From Acidimicrobiales bacterium (GTDB lineage: Bacteria > Actinomycetota > Acidimicrobiia > Acidimicrobiales > RAAP-2), in contig JASHWO010000332.1 of NCBI GenBank assembly GCA_030044045.1, positions 1 through 6,109 on the forward strand: a DNA stretch of 6,109 nucleotides, in the 5' to 3' direction. The translations under genes and the position numbers were made by a program. Under the pieces are notes generated by a model. It saw only the letters and a list, made by a program, of their open reading frames with translations, had not been told where the DNA came from and made no database searches. Below are positions 1-6,109 of the stretch, in pieces (position 1 is the first letter of the stretch; each line of letters opens with the position of its first letter).

Positions 1-1122
1 CACGCCATCGGCTCCCGCCCGGTCGGCCAGCAGGCGGGCGTGGGCCTCGGCCTGGGTCGCCCGTTCCTCGACCTCCCGCAGGGCGTGCACCTTGGAGAGG
101 TCCAGGCCGTCCAGCTGGCCGCGGGTCCGCTCGATGGTGCCGTCCAGCTCGTGCCGGCGGGCCTCGATGGTTGCCAGCGCGCCGGTGGCGGCGTCCCGCT
201 CGGCCCGCTGCAAGCGCTCGGTCTCGGTGACCTTGTCGAACCTGGTGTTGGCCGACCGGACGGCGTCGGCCCGCAGCCGGGTCTGGACGGCGGCGTGGGC
301 CCGGTAGTGGTCGAGGAAGTCGTGGAGCTGGGCGGCCGAGGCCTCCAGCCGCTCGATCTCGGCCGTGTCCTCGTCCAGCCGGGCGAACGCCGTCGCCAGG
401 GCCTCCATCCGCTGGTGCTCCAGCGGGGGGAGGGCGTCGGCCAGGTACTCGCCCAACCGGGCCACGTCCAGCTTCTCCGACAGCTTGGGCCGCCGGAGCT
501 GGAGGAGCAGGTGGACGAGGGCGTCGTAGCGGTCGGGCCCCAAGCCGAAGAGGGCGTGGTCCACGGCCGCCCGGTGGTCGCGGGCGGCGTCGGAGGGGAC
601 GCTCCCGTCCGGCAGGGCGGCCCGGAACTGCTCCCGGGTCAGCGGCACCCCGCCGGGGGCCAGCTCGAGGTCGACCCCGACCCGGGCGGGGGTGACGGCG
701 AACCAGGTGTCCACCCGCTTGCCGGCCGACCGTACCCCGCGCAGGCCCACCACGCAGGTGACGTACCGCTCGACCCCGTCCTCGTCCACCCGGCCGAGCT
801 CCAGCCAGCAGTACCCGATGGCCGTGGGCCGGTCGGCGAACTCGATCAGGTTCCAGTACATGGTCTTGGCCTTGGAACCGAAGGGGTCCAGCCGCTCGGA
901 GCGGACGTCGCCGTCGAGCACGAAGGGGAGCAGCAGCTCCAGCGCCTTGGACTTGCCAGCGGTGTTCTGCCCGCGGAGGATCAGCCGGCCGTCGGCGAAC
1001 CAGAACTCCTGGTCGTCGTACTCCCAGACGTTCCGGATGCCGGCCCGCAACGGGCGCATCCGCCCGGGACCGGGTCGGGGCAGGTGGGGCGCGGCGGGCA
1101 GGTGCTCGATGACGGCGGTCAT
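1..1122 (-). CDS. jetC: SMC-like ATPase subunit JetC of Wadjet (TIGR02680-type), N-terminal part, runs off left edge
   Basis: The frame is open from an ATG at 1122 to the window edge, giving 374 residues without a stop; the C-terminal ATPase half and the rest of the coiled coil are missing. Residues 46-71 carry a P-loop, with GQNTAGKS at 51-58 (Lys57 codon at 952-954), followed by KALELLLPFVLDGD. A second conserved stretch, LLLQLRRPKLSEKL (205-218), lies in the Q-loop region of the SMC-type head. From about residue 235 the sequence becomes Glu/Arg/Ala/Leu-rich heptad-like helix, the start of a long coiled coil. This layout is that of TIGR02680 proteins, which are far longer (over 1000 residues). 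In Wadjet, JetC is the ATP-driven DNA-translocating motor. The start overlaps the jetB stop (ATGA) and has a strong Shine-Dalgarno, so translation is probably coupled. Walker B and signature motifs cannot be checked here. Family assignment is by recognised motifs, not by a search. Confidence 0.88.
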   Translation of the reverse strand, partial: MTAVIEHLPAAPHLPRPGPGRMRPLRAGIRNVWEYDDQEFWFADGRLILRGQNTAGKSKALELLLPFVLDGDVRSERLDPFGSKAKTMYWNLIEFADRPTAIGYCWLELGRVDEDGVERYVTCVVGLRGVRSAGKRVDTWFAVTPARVGVDLELAPGGVPLTREQFRAALPDGSVPSDAARDHRAAVDHALFGLGPDRYDALVHLLLQLRRPKLSEKLDVARLGEYLADALPPLEHQRMEALATAFARLDEDTAEIERLEASAAQLHDFLDHYRAHAAVQTRLRADAVRSANTRFDKVTETERLQRAERDAATGALATIEARRHELDGTIERTRGQLDGLDLSKVHALREVEERATQAEAHARLLADRAGADGV

Positions 1123-2375
1123 GGTGCCTCCTCGGCGGCGGCGTCGGTGTCGACGGCAAACTGCAGGCTGGCCAGCGCCGAGCCGGCCGGCGGCGGCGCG
1201 TCCAGGGGCAGCCCGGCCTCGAAGAGCGACGGCGGCGGGGGCGGCCGGACGGCCTCGGCGGCGGCGTAGCGGCCGGCTCCCGGCCGGGCTGCCAACCCTT
1301 CGGGGGACCACCGGGCCAGCCGGGCGGCCGCCAGGATGGCCGCGGCCTGCTCGGCCAGGCCCTCGGCGCCGGTCACCGAGCTCGTGCCCTGCCGCCAGTA
1401 GCCGGCGTAGTCGTCGGCCAGGCCCTGGACGAAGGTCACCACCTCGCCGGCGGGCCAGGCGGCGGGATCGCCGCGCTTGGCTCGGGCCCGGAGCTCGTCG
1501 CAGAGGCGGAGGGCGGTGGTCTCGGGCGCGCCGTAGTCGGGCCAGCGCAGGTCCCGGAGGTCGCCGGCCTCGTCCACGGCCACCCACCCCTCGGCCCGCA
1601 CCTCCAGGGTCAGGCCCACCCGCTCGGCCAGCAGGCGCTCCAACCGGGGCCGCTGGGACCGCAGGTACTCCAGCTCGTCGGGGGCCAGGTCGTCGTGGTA
1701 GACGACCGGCTGCTCCACCAGGGCCCGGGTGACCCGGTGGCGCCGGCGCCGGTTGCGCCCGTCCTCGGTGTCGGGATACGGCTCGACGGCCAGCTCGTCG
1801 GGGGAGGCCACCAGCGTCGGGGGCTGCGGGGCGGTGGGCAGCAGGGACAGCCGGTCCCGGTCGATCCGGTACAGGGCGTCCCCGGCCGGGTCGCCCCGGG
1901 CGAACCGCTCCTCGTCCCCGTCGGCCCGCTCCAGCACCCCCAGGTCGACCGCGGCCTGCACCGCCTGGATGAACGTCCGCCGGTCGGCTGCCGCCTCGCC
2001 GTCCCACGAGAGGCCCTCGACGGCCGAGGCCCTGACCGCCACGTCCTCGAACAGCCGGGCCAACGTGGTCCGCTCGCCGGCGCTCTCGGCCGAGGCCAGC
2101 ACCAGGCAGGCCAGCGCGTAGCGCCGCCCGTCGAACGGCCGGCCGCTGCGGGTGCGCATGCCCCGGGGCTCGTGGCCCGGGCCCGGCAGCTTGGCCAGGC
2201 GGGCGACCTCCCGGCGGGTGGCGTCGAGCCGGTAGCCCAGCTCGTCGGCGAACCACCGGCCGATCTCACCGCGGTGCCGGCGTACCAGGGCCAGGGTGTC
2301 GCCGTCCGGGCCGGTCATCGGCTCGGCCAGCAGACCCCGGATGGCCTGGCGCAGGTCGTCCTGGGCGATGCTCAC
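1119..2375 (-). CDS. jetB: Wadjet subunit JetB, DUF2398/TIGR02678 family (KITE-like)
   Basis: A 418-residue protein. I chose the GTG at 2375 because it overlaps the jetA stop as GTGA and is followed at once by a plausible N-terminus (SIAQDDLRQAIRGLL); the next in-frame ATG, at residue 20, would cut into this helix. The family pattern is clear: RYALACLVLASAE (85-97), TTLARLFEDV (103-112), then ALVEQPVVYHDDL (218-230), EYLRSQRPRLERLLAERVGL (236-255) and LEVRAEGWVAVD (257-268). By comparison with Wadjet complexes, this subunit is the KITE-type winged-helix protein that binds the kleisin JetA and helps close the SMC motor around DNA; that role is inferred from the family. No signal peptide or membrane segment is seen, so it is cytoplasmic. 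The C-terminal tail from about 377 is Pro/Ala-rich and looks unstructured. It sits between jetA and jetC with 4-base overlaps on both sides. The Shine-Dalgarno is weak (GGCGGGG directly before GTG), so it probably depends on coupling to jetA. Confidence 0.87.
   Translation of the reverse strand: MSIAQDDLRQAIRGLLAEPMTGPDGDTLALVRRHRGEIGRWFADELGYRLDATRREVARLAKLPGPGHEPRGMRTRSGRPFDGRRYALACLVLASAESAGERTTLARLFEDVAVRASAVEGLSWDGEAAADRRTFIQAVQAAVDLGVLERADGDEERFARGDPAGDALYRIDRDRLSLLPTAPQPPTLVASPDELAVEPYPDTEDGRNRRRRHRVTRALVEQPVVYHDDLAPDELEYLRSQRPRLERLLAERVGLTLEVRAEGWVAVDEAGDLRDLRWPDYGAPETTALRLCDELRARAKRGDPAAWPAGEVVTFVQGLADDYAGYWRQGTSSVTGAEGLAEQAAAILAAARLARWSPEGLAARPGAGRYAAAEAVRPPPPPSLFEAGLPLDAPPPAGSALASLQFAVDTDAAAEEAP
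1127..1132 (-). promoter_or_regulatory. Shine-Dalgarno site of jetC
   Basis: On the minus strand AGGAGG lies 4 bases before the ATG at 1122, inside the last codons of jetB (Glu-Glu-Ala-Pro). It supports the ATG at 1122 as the jetC start and shows that the two genes are translated from one transcript. Confidence 0.75.
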
Positions 2376-3964
2376 CCCGCCGCCACCGCCTGCCGGGTGC
2401 CGGTGGCCAACGAGATCTCCAGGATCTGGTCGTCGCAGTGCAGGCGGCCGGCCGGGGTGGTGACGGTGGCCGGCGCCGGCCGGGGGTCTCCGAGCGGCCG
2501 CAGGGTCACGGTGACCAGCGGGGTGGCCGCGGTGCGGGACCCGTCGGCGCCGGGCCGGGTCGACAGGGCGGCGTCCACCAGGGCCAGGAACTGCGCGAAC
2601 TCGTCCGGGTCGAGGAGGCCCAGGTCGGAGAGGCGGGCCGGCGTCCGGCCCGCCAGCCGCTCGGTGGCCAGCGCCGCCTGCCGGTGCTGGGCCCGGATCC
2701 GAGCCAGCCCGGCGGCCTTGGCCGCCGAGTAGTCGGCGGCCCGCCCCGTCCGGCCCCCGCCGGTGCGGGTGCCCGTCACCCGGAGCCGGGGCGCCACCTC
2801 GACCGGCTGAGCGTCCCAGAAGCTGCGGCCCCGCTCCACCTCCTCGTCGCCGGCCAGCTCGGCGAAGTGGCGGGCCGGGTACAGGCCGAACGCCCGGTCC
2901 CACAGGAGGTCGGCCTGGTCCGGCGAGGCCACGGCGAACCAGCGGGCCAGTTGCGTGAAGTCGGCCTCCCGGGTCACCCGCCGCAGGTGCCGCTCGTGCA
3001 GGCGGTCGAGGGCGGCCAGGATGCGGTTGATGGCGGCGATCATGGCGGTGCGCAGGGAGTCGACGACGGGTTCGTCGCGGCCCTGGTGGACGAACCAGGC
3101 CCGGACGCCCGACCAGCGGGCGGTGAAGGTCCGCTGCACCCCGTCGTCCTCGCCGTCTCGCGCCGGCGCGGCGTCGGTCGCCGCGGCCAGGGCGATCAGC
3201 TCGGGGACGAGCGGGTCCAGATCGGTGATGGCGCCGGCGATCCGCGGCGTGGCCTCGGTCAACCGGGCCACGAACTCCTCGAGGTACCGGAAGACCGCCC
3301 CCTTGTAGGCGGCGAACGACTCGTCGTCGGCGGCGATGGCCGTGGTCTCGACGGCCAGGTCGTTCATGTAGCGGGCAGCGTTGTCGGCCAGCTCGGCGAA
3401 GGTGCCGAACAGGTCGACGAACGACCGGTACAGGCGGCCCCCGTCGGGCGTGGCCGCGGCGGCCTCCGCCCGCACGGCGGCCAGCCGCTCGACGATCCCC
3501 GGGAGCAGGACGGCGGAGAGGCGGCCGCCGTCGAGGCCGGCCCGGCGGACGGCCTGCACGCCCTGGTGGGCGGCGACCCCCTCCTCGGTGAGCTGGTAGA
3601 GGAAGCGCTTGGCGTAGAACTGGTCCAGGGTCTCCGGGGCGGTCGTGTCGTAGAAGCGCTGGACGTTGCCCCACCGTGCCAGGGCCTCCAGGGCCTCGGC
3701 CACCTCCTGCTCGTCGACGTCGGGGAGCTCCCGGGCCACCTCGGCCGGCCGGAGCTGGAGGGTGAACCGCTCCTTGGCGGCCACCAGGGCGTCGACCACC
3801 GGGACGTAGAGCCGCGCCTTCTCGGCCACGGCGTAGGCGAACACCCGCAGCTCCGGGTACGCCGCACCCTCCGTGGCGGCTGGGCCGTCTGGGCTCGCCG
3901 GGTCGGGCGGGACCGGTCCGTGGGGTACCTGCACGGCCCCTGTTGTACCCGACGGCTGTATCAC
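2372..3964 (-). CDS. jetA: Wadjet subunit JetA, DUF2397/TIGR02677 family (kleisin-like)
   Basis: 530 residues from a GTG at 3964. Conserved TIGR02677-like stretches are LRVFAYAVAEKARLYVPVVD (39-58), LRPAEVARELPD (71-82), ALEALARWGNVQRFYDTT (91-108, winged-helix-like), FYAKRFLYQLTEEG (116-129), LARWFAVASPDQADLLWDRA (339-358), FGLYPARHF (359-367) and the SFWDAQPVEVAPRLRVTG block (381-398). The family is the kleisin-like, first gene of type II-like Wadjet operons; it should bridge the JetC heads and bind JetB. The function is inferred from family and gene order. The start is uncertain: residues 1-36 are Pro/Gly/Ala-rich and precede the conserved domain, no Shine-Dalgarno precedes 3964, and a second GTG at 3934 sits just after AACAGGGGCC. 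There is no in-frame start between 3964 and the fabF stop, so the gene cannot begin further upstream. The end overlaps the jetB start by 4 bases. No frameshift is seen. Confidence 0.86.
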   Translation of the reverse strand: MIQPSGTTGAVQVPHGPVPPDPASPDGPAATEGAAYPELRVFAYAVAEKARLYVPVVDALVAAKERFTLQLRPAEVARELPDVDEQEVAEALEALARWGNVQRFYDTTAPETLDQFYAKRFLYQLTEEGVAAHQGVQAVRRAGLDGGRLSAVLLPGIVERLAAVRAEAAAATPDGGRLYRSFVDLFGTFAELADNAARYMNDLAVETTAIAADDESFAAYKGAVFRYLEEFVARLTEATPRIAGAITDLDPLVPELIALAAATDAAPARDGEDDGVQRTFTARWSGVRAWFVHQGRDEPVVDSLRTAMIAAINRILAALDRLHERHLRRVTREADFTQLARWFAVASPDQADLLWDRAFGLYPARHFAELAGDEEVERGRSFWDAQPVEVAPRLRVTGTRTGGGRTGRAADYSAAKAAGLARIRAQHRQAALATERLAGRTPARLSDLGLLDPDEFAQFLALVDAALSTRPGADGSRTAATPLVTVTLRPLGDPRPAPATVTTPAGRLHCDDQILEISLATGTRQAVAAG

Positions 3965-3979
3965 CCGGCGCGTGCCCCG

Positions 3980-4019
3980 CCCGCCGGCGCCGACGTTCCC
4001 GCGGGAACGTCCCGGCGGG
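3980..4019. repeat. Perfect 20-bp palindrome inside an imperfect hairpin, between fabF and jetA
   Basis: GACGTTCCCG at 3992-4001 is followed without a spacer by its exact reverse complement CGGGAACGTC at 4002-4011. Outside it, CCCGCCGG (3980-3987) pairs with CCGGCGGG (4012-4019), leaving a 4-base bulge at 3988-3991. As minus-strand RNA this folds into a long GC-rich stem with a short CGCG loop, a few bases after the fabF stop. No T-run follows, so it would be an atypical terminator. A DNA-binding dimer site (operator) is the other reading. The structure is seen directly; the role is open. Confidence 0.6.
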
Positions 4020-4021
4020 GG

Positions 4022-5224
4022 TCAGGCGGCGGGCGGGAGGAAGACCAGGCAGCCATTGTGGCCGCCGAAGCCGAAGGAGTTCGACAGCACCGGTCCGGGC
4101 TCCCACGGGCGGCCCTCGCCCCGGACCACGTCGAGGTGGATCTCGGGGTCGAGCTGCTCGCAACCGTAGGTGGGGGGGATCAGCCGGCGGTCGATGGTGA
4201 GCACCGACGCCACCGCCTCGATGGCCCCGGCGGCGCCCAGGGCGTGGCCGGTGACGCCCTTGGTCGAGGTCACCGCCGGCCCCGGGTCGCCGAACACCTT
4301 GGTGATGGCCACCGCCTCGGTCTGGTCGTTGACCGGGGTGGACGTGCCGTGGGCGTTGATGTGGCGGACGTCGCCCGGCCGCAGGCCGGCGTCGAACAGG
4401 GCCTGCTCCATGCAGGCCACCGCCCCCGAGCCGTCGGGCACCGGGGCGGTGATGTGGTGGGCGTCGGCGGTGCTGCCGGCCCCGCCCACCTCGGCGTAGA
4501 TGCGGGCGCCCCGGGCCACCGCCCGGTCCCACTCCTCCAGCACCAGGGCGGCCGCCCCCTCGCTCATCACGAACCCGTCGCGGCGCGCGTCGAACGGCCG
4601 GGAGATCCCCGAGGTGGAGAGGGCCGTCATGTTGGCGAAGGCGGCCACCGCCACCGGGTGGAACGACGCCTCGGCCCCGCCGCCGATGGCCACCTCGCAC
4701 CGGCCGGTGGCCACCAGCCGGGCGGCGGCGGCCACCGAGTGGGTGCCGGCGGCGCACGCCGTGACCACGTTCTCCGACGGCCCGTGCCAGCCGGCCCGCA
4801 TGGAGATGTGGGCCGGGCCGGCGTTGGCCATCATCATCGGCACCAGGAACGGGGAGACCCGCCGGGCCCCGCGCTCGTGGTACACCATGACCTGCTCGGC
4901 CAGGGTCTCGAAGCCGCCCACCCCGGTGGCGAAGACCACCCCGGCCCGGGCCGGGTCCACCCCCAGCTCGCCGGCGTCGGCCAGGGCCATCTCGGCCGAG
5001 ACCACGCTGAACTGGGCGAAGCGGTCGAGCCGGCGCACCTCCTTCGGGCCGAACCAGGCCGCCGGGTCGAAGCCGGGCACCCGCCGCTCGCCCTCGATGG
5101 CCGGGTGGACCAGCCCCTCCCAGAGGGTTGCCACGCCCAGGCCGCAACACGTGACCGCGCCCAGGCCGGTGACGGCCACCCGGCGGCCCGGCACGGGGCC
5201 GTCCGGCCCCACACCGAGGAGCAT
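4022..5224 (-). CDS. fabF: 3-oxoacyl-[acyl-carrier-protein] synthase II (FabF/KasA-like)
   Basis: A 400-residue thiolase-fold condensing enzyme, close to the usual length of about 410. It extends acyl-ACP by two carbons from malonyl-ACP in the cytoplasm, in the elongation cycle of type II fatty-acid synthesis. The active-site Cys is Cys157 in VVTACAAGTHS. The two catalytic histidines are His292 (NAHGTSTPVND) and His327, within TSTKGVTGHALGAAG, which also holds the conserved Lys322. The C-terminal NSFGFGGHNG motif (382-391) has HN in place of the TN common in E. coli-type FabF, as in KasA-type actinobacterial enzymes. The N-terminal VAVTGLGAVT starts at residue 16, after a short Gly/Pro-rich lead. 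I chose the ATG at 5224 because it shares one base with the acpP stop (TGATG); no clear Shine-Dalgarno precedes it, so coupling to acpP is likely. FabB or a polyketide ketosynthase is less likely given the adjacent acpP and fabG. Confidence 0.93.
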   Translation of the reverse strand: MLLGVGPDGPVPGRRVAVTGLGAVTCCGLGVATLWEGLVHPAIEGERRVPGFDPAAWFGPKEVRRLDRFAQFSVVSAEMALADAGELGVDPARAGVVFATGVGGFETLAEQVMVYHERGARRVSPFLVPMMMANAGPAHISMRAGWHGPSENVVTACAAGTHSVAAAARLVATGRCEVAIGGGAEASFHPVAVAAFANMTALSTSGISRPFDARRDGFVMSEGAAALVLEEWDRAVARGARIYAEVGGAGSTADAHHITAPVPDGSGAVACMEQALFDAGLRPGDVRHINAHGTSTPVNDQTEAVAITKVFGDPGPAVTSTKGVTGHALGAAGAIEAVASVLTIDRRLIPPTYGCEQLDPEIHLDVVRGEGRPWEPGPVLSNSFGFGGHNGCLVFLPPAA

Positions 5225-5463
5225 CAGAGCTTGCCGGAGATCAGCTCGAAGGCCTGGCCCACCGTCTCGATGTCCTCCAGCTCGGTCTCTTCCACGGTGA
5301 TGTCGAAGGACTCCTCCAGCGCCATCACCAGCTCGACCAGGTCGAGGCTGTCGGCGTCGAGGTCGTCGGCGAAGCGGGCGTCGCGGGTGACCTTCTCGGT
5401 GGGCACCTGGAGCACCTCCACCGCGCAGTCACGGAACTTCTCGAACGCTGCGTCGCTGTCCAC
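5224..5463 (-). CDS. acpP: Acyl carrier protein
   Basis: 79 residues, the usual ACP size, and acidic. The phosphopantetheine attachment site is Ser39 in DADSLD, followed by the acidic recognition helix LVELVMALEESFDI (42-55) and the typical ending ELEDIETVGQAFELI. It carries the growing acyl chain on the prosthetic arm between the condensing and reducing enzymes of type II fatty-acid synthesis. The start is a GTG at 5463, fixed by a strong Shine-Dalgarno 8 bases upstream; no other start fits the family length as well. The stop overlaps the fabF ATG by one base, so carrier and synthase are co-translated. It follows fabG after a 56-base gap and has the best ribosome site of the cluster, in line with the high ACP level cells need. 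Confidence 0.96.
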   Translation of the reverse strand: MDSDAAFEKFRDCAVEVLQVPTEKVTRDARFADDLDADSLDLVELVMALEESFDITVEETELEDIETVGQAFELISGKL

Positions 5464-5471
5464 TTGGTCTG

Positions 5472-5478
5472 CTCCTTT
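5472..5478 (-). promoter_or_regulatory. Shine-Dalgarno site of acpP
   Basis: AAAGGAG on the minus strand lies 8 bases before the GTG at 5463 and decides this start. A second purine-rich stretch, GAGGAG, lies a few bases further upstream (5481-5486). Confidence 0.8.
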
Positions 5479-5519
5479 GTCTCCTCGAGGTTACCGGTTG
5501 CCGGTCGGTCGCCGGCGGG

Positions 5520-6109
5520 TCACAGCCCCATGCCGAGGCCGCCGTCGACCGCCAGCACGGCGCCGGTGACGTACCCGGCGTCTCCCGACGCCAGGTAGCC
5601 CACGGCGCTGGCCACGTCCTCCGGCGAGCCGGCCCGGCCCAGGGGGACCATCGACCGGAGCTGTTCCACCCGCTCGTCGCCGAGCGCCGTGATCATATCG
5701 GTGGCCACGATGCCCGGCGCCACGACGTTCACCGTGATGTCCCGGGAGGCCACCTCCCGGGCCAGGGCCCGGGCCATGCCCACCAGCCCGGCCTTGGAGG
5801 CGGCGTAGTTGGCCTGGCCGGGCAGCCCGATGAAGGCCCCCACCGAGGAGACGAACACGATCCGCCCCCGGTGGAGGCGGAGCATCTTGGCCACCGCCCG
5901 CTTGGCCACCCGGAAGCCGCCGGTCAGGTTGGTGTCGATCACCTGGTGCCAGGCGTCCTCGTCCATGCGCAGGACCAGGGTGTCCCGGGTGATGCCGGCG
6001 TTGGCCACCAGCACCTCCACCGGGCCCCACTGCCCCTCGACCTCGGCGAAGGCTGCCTCCACCTGGGCTGGGTCGGTCACGTCGCAGCGGACCGGGAGGA
6101 AGCGGTCGG
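5520..6109 (-). CDS. fabG: 3-oxoacyl-[acyl-carrier-protein] reductase, C-terminal part, starts beyond right edge
   Basis: The frame is open from the right edge to a TGA at 5520-5522, giving 195 visible residues; about 50 N-terminal residues, including the TGxxxGIG NADPH-binding loop, lie outside. An in-frame GTG at 6080 is not the true start, because the family motif RCDVTDPAQVEAAF spans it. Visible short-chain dehydrogenase motifs are NAGITRDTL, the catalytic Asn in DTNLTG, the active-site Ser in VSSVGAFIG, and YAASK with the catalytic Tyr codon at 5805-5807 and Lys four residues on. The ending VDGGLGMGL is like that of actinobacterial FabG. The enzyme reduces 3-oxoacyl-ACP to 3-hydroxyacyl-ACP with NADPH in the cytoplasm. 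The neighbours acpP and fabF support FabG over another SDR. Confidence 0.93.
   Translation of the reverse strand, partial: DRFLPVRCDVTDPAQVEAAFAEVEGQWGPVEVLVANAGITRDTLVLRMDEDAWHQVIDTNLTGGFRVAKRAVAKMLRLHRGRIVFVSSVGAFIGLPGQANYAASKAGLVGMARALAREVASRDITVNVVAPGIVATDMITALGDERVEQLRSMVPLGRAGSPEDVASAVGYLASGDAGYVTGAVLAVDGGLGMGL

Noticed and set aside
3992..4011. The palindrome as a LexA (SOS) box
   Set aside because: The half-sites are in the opposite orientation (GTTCCC-GGGAAC) and have no spacer like that of the actinobacterial GAAC-N4-GTTC pattern.
2376..5150. Minus-strand frame open from 5150 through to the jetB stop, which could be read as one giant protein or a fusion
   Set aside because: Upstream of 2375 it overlaps fabF and jetA in another frame and is low-complexity Arg/Gly/Pro sequence. 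Only the part from the GTG at 2375 matches a family, so jetB starts there.
5464..5519. Possible promoter (TAACCT on the minus strand) and small stems such as ACCGG-TTG-CCGGT (5493-5505) between fabG and acpP
   Set aside because: There is no matching -35 at the usual distance, and the stems are only 5 bp in very GC-rich DNA. The gap is explained well enough by the acpP ribosome site.
2438..5569. A very long plus-strand open frame (over 1000 codons), and a similar one at 40-1269
   Set aside because: These run antisense to genes with clear family motifs and encode Gly/Pro/Val/Arg-rich sequence without recognisable domains. Long antisense frames are expected where GC at third codon positions is very high.
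6078..6080. GTG at 6080 as the start of fabG
   Set aside because: The frame continues upstream to the window edge with the conserved RCDVTD segment across this codon, and the nucleotide-binding domain would be lost.

Overview
The window is very GC-rich (well above 70% by eye), with GTG as well as ATG starts, Shine-Dalgarno sites and tight minus-strand gene packing. This suggests a high-GC actinobacterium. A fabG-acpP-fabF cluster with KasA-like active-site motifs would fit an Acidimicrobiia-type genome, but that placement is inference. All six genes I can support are on the minus strand and are transcribed from the right edge towards the left edge. I see no plus-strand gene, tRNA, rRNA, CRISPR array or insertion sequence.

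Right part (about 4022-6109): a type II fatty-acid-synthesis cluster. It holds the 3' part of fabG (3-oxoacyl-ACP reductase, entering from beyond the right edge), acpP (acyl carrier protein) and fabF (3-oxoacyl-ACP synthase). AcpP carries the growing chain, FabF adds two carbons and FabG reduces the 3-oxo product. The acpP stop and fabF start share one base.

Junction (3965-4021): a 57-bp gap holding a perfect 20-bp palindrome inside a longer imperfect hairpin. It is a plausible terminator-like structure after fabF, or an operator in front of the next operon.

Left part (1-3964): three genes joined by 4-base start/stop overlaps. They encode a DUF2397/TIGR02677 protein, a DUF2398/TIGR02678 protein and the N-terminal 374 residues of a large SMC-like ATPase of the TIGR02680 type, which runs off the left edge. 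This is the jetA-jetB-jetC order of a Wadjet (type II-like) anti-plasmid system: an SMC-kleisin-KITE complex that recognises small circular DNA and has it cleaved by a fourth subunit, JetD. jetD would lie past position 1 and is not visible. The jetC fragment is open over its whole visible length and keeps a Walker A motif, so what can be seen looks intact. Wadjet is a described system. The less ordinary points are its position directly behind core lipid genes without visible mobile-element traces, and the palindrome at the boundary.
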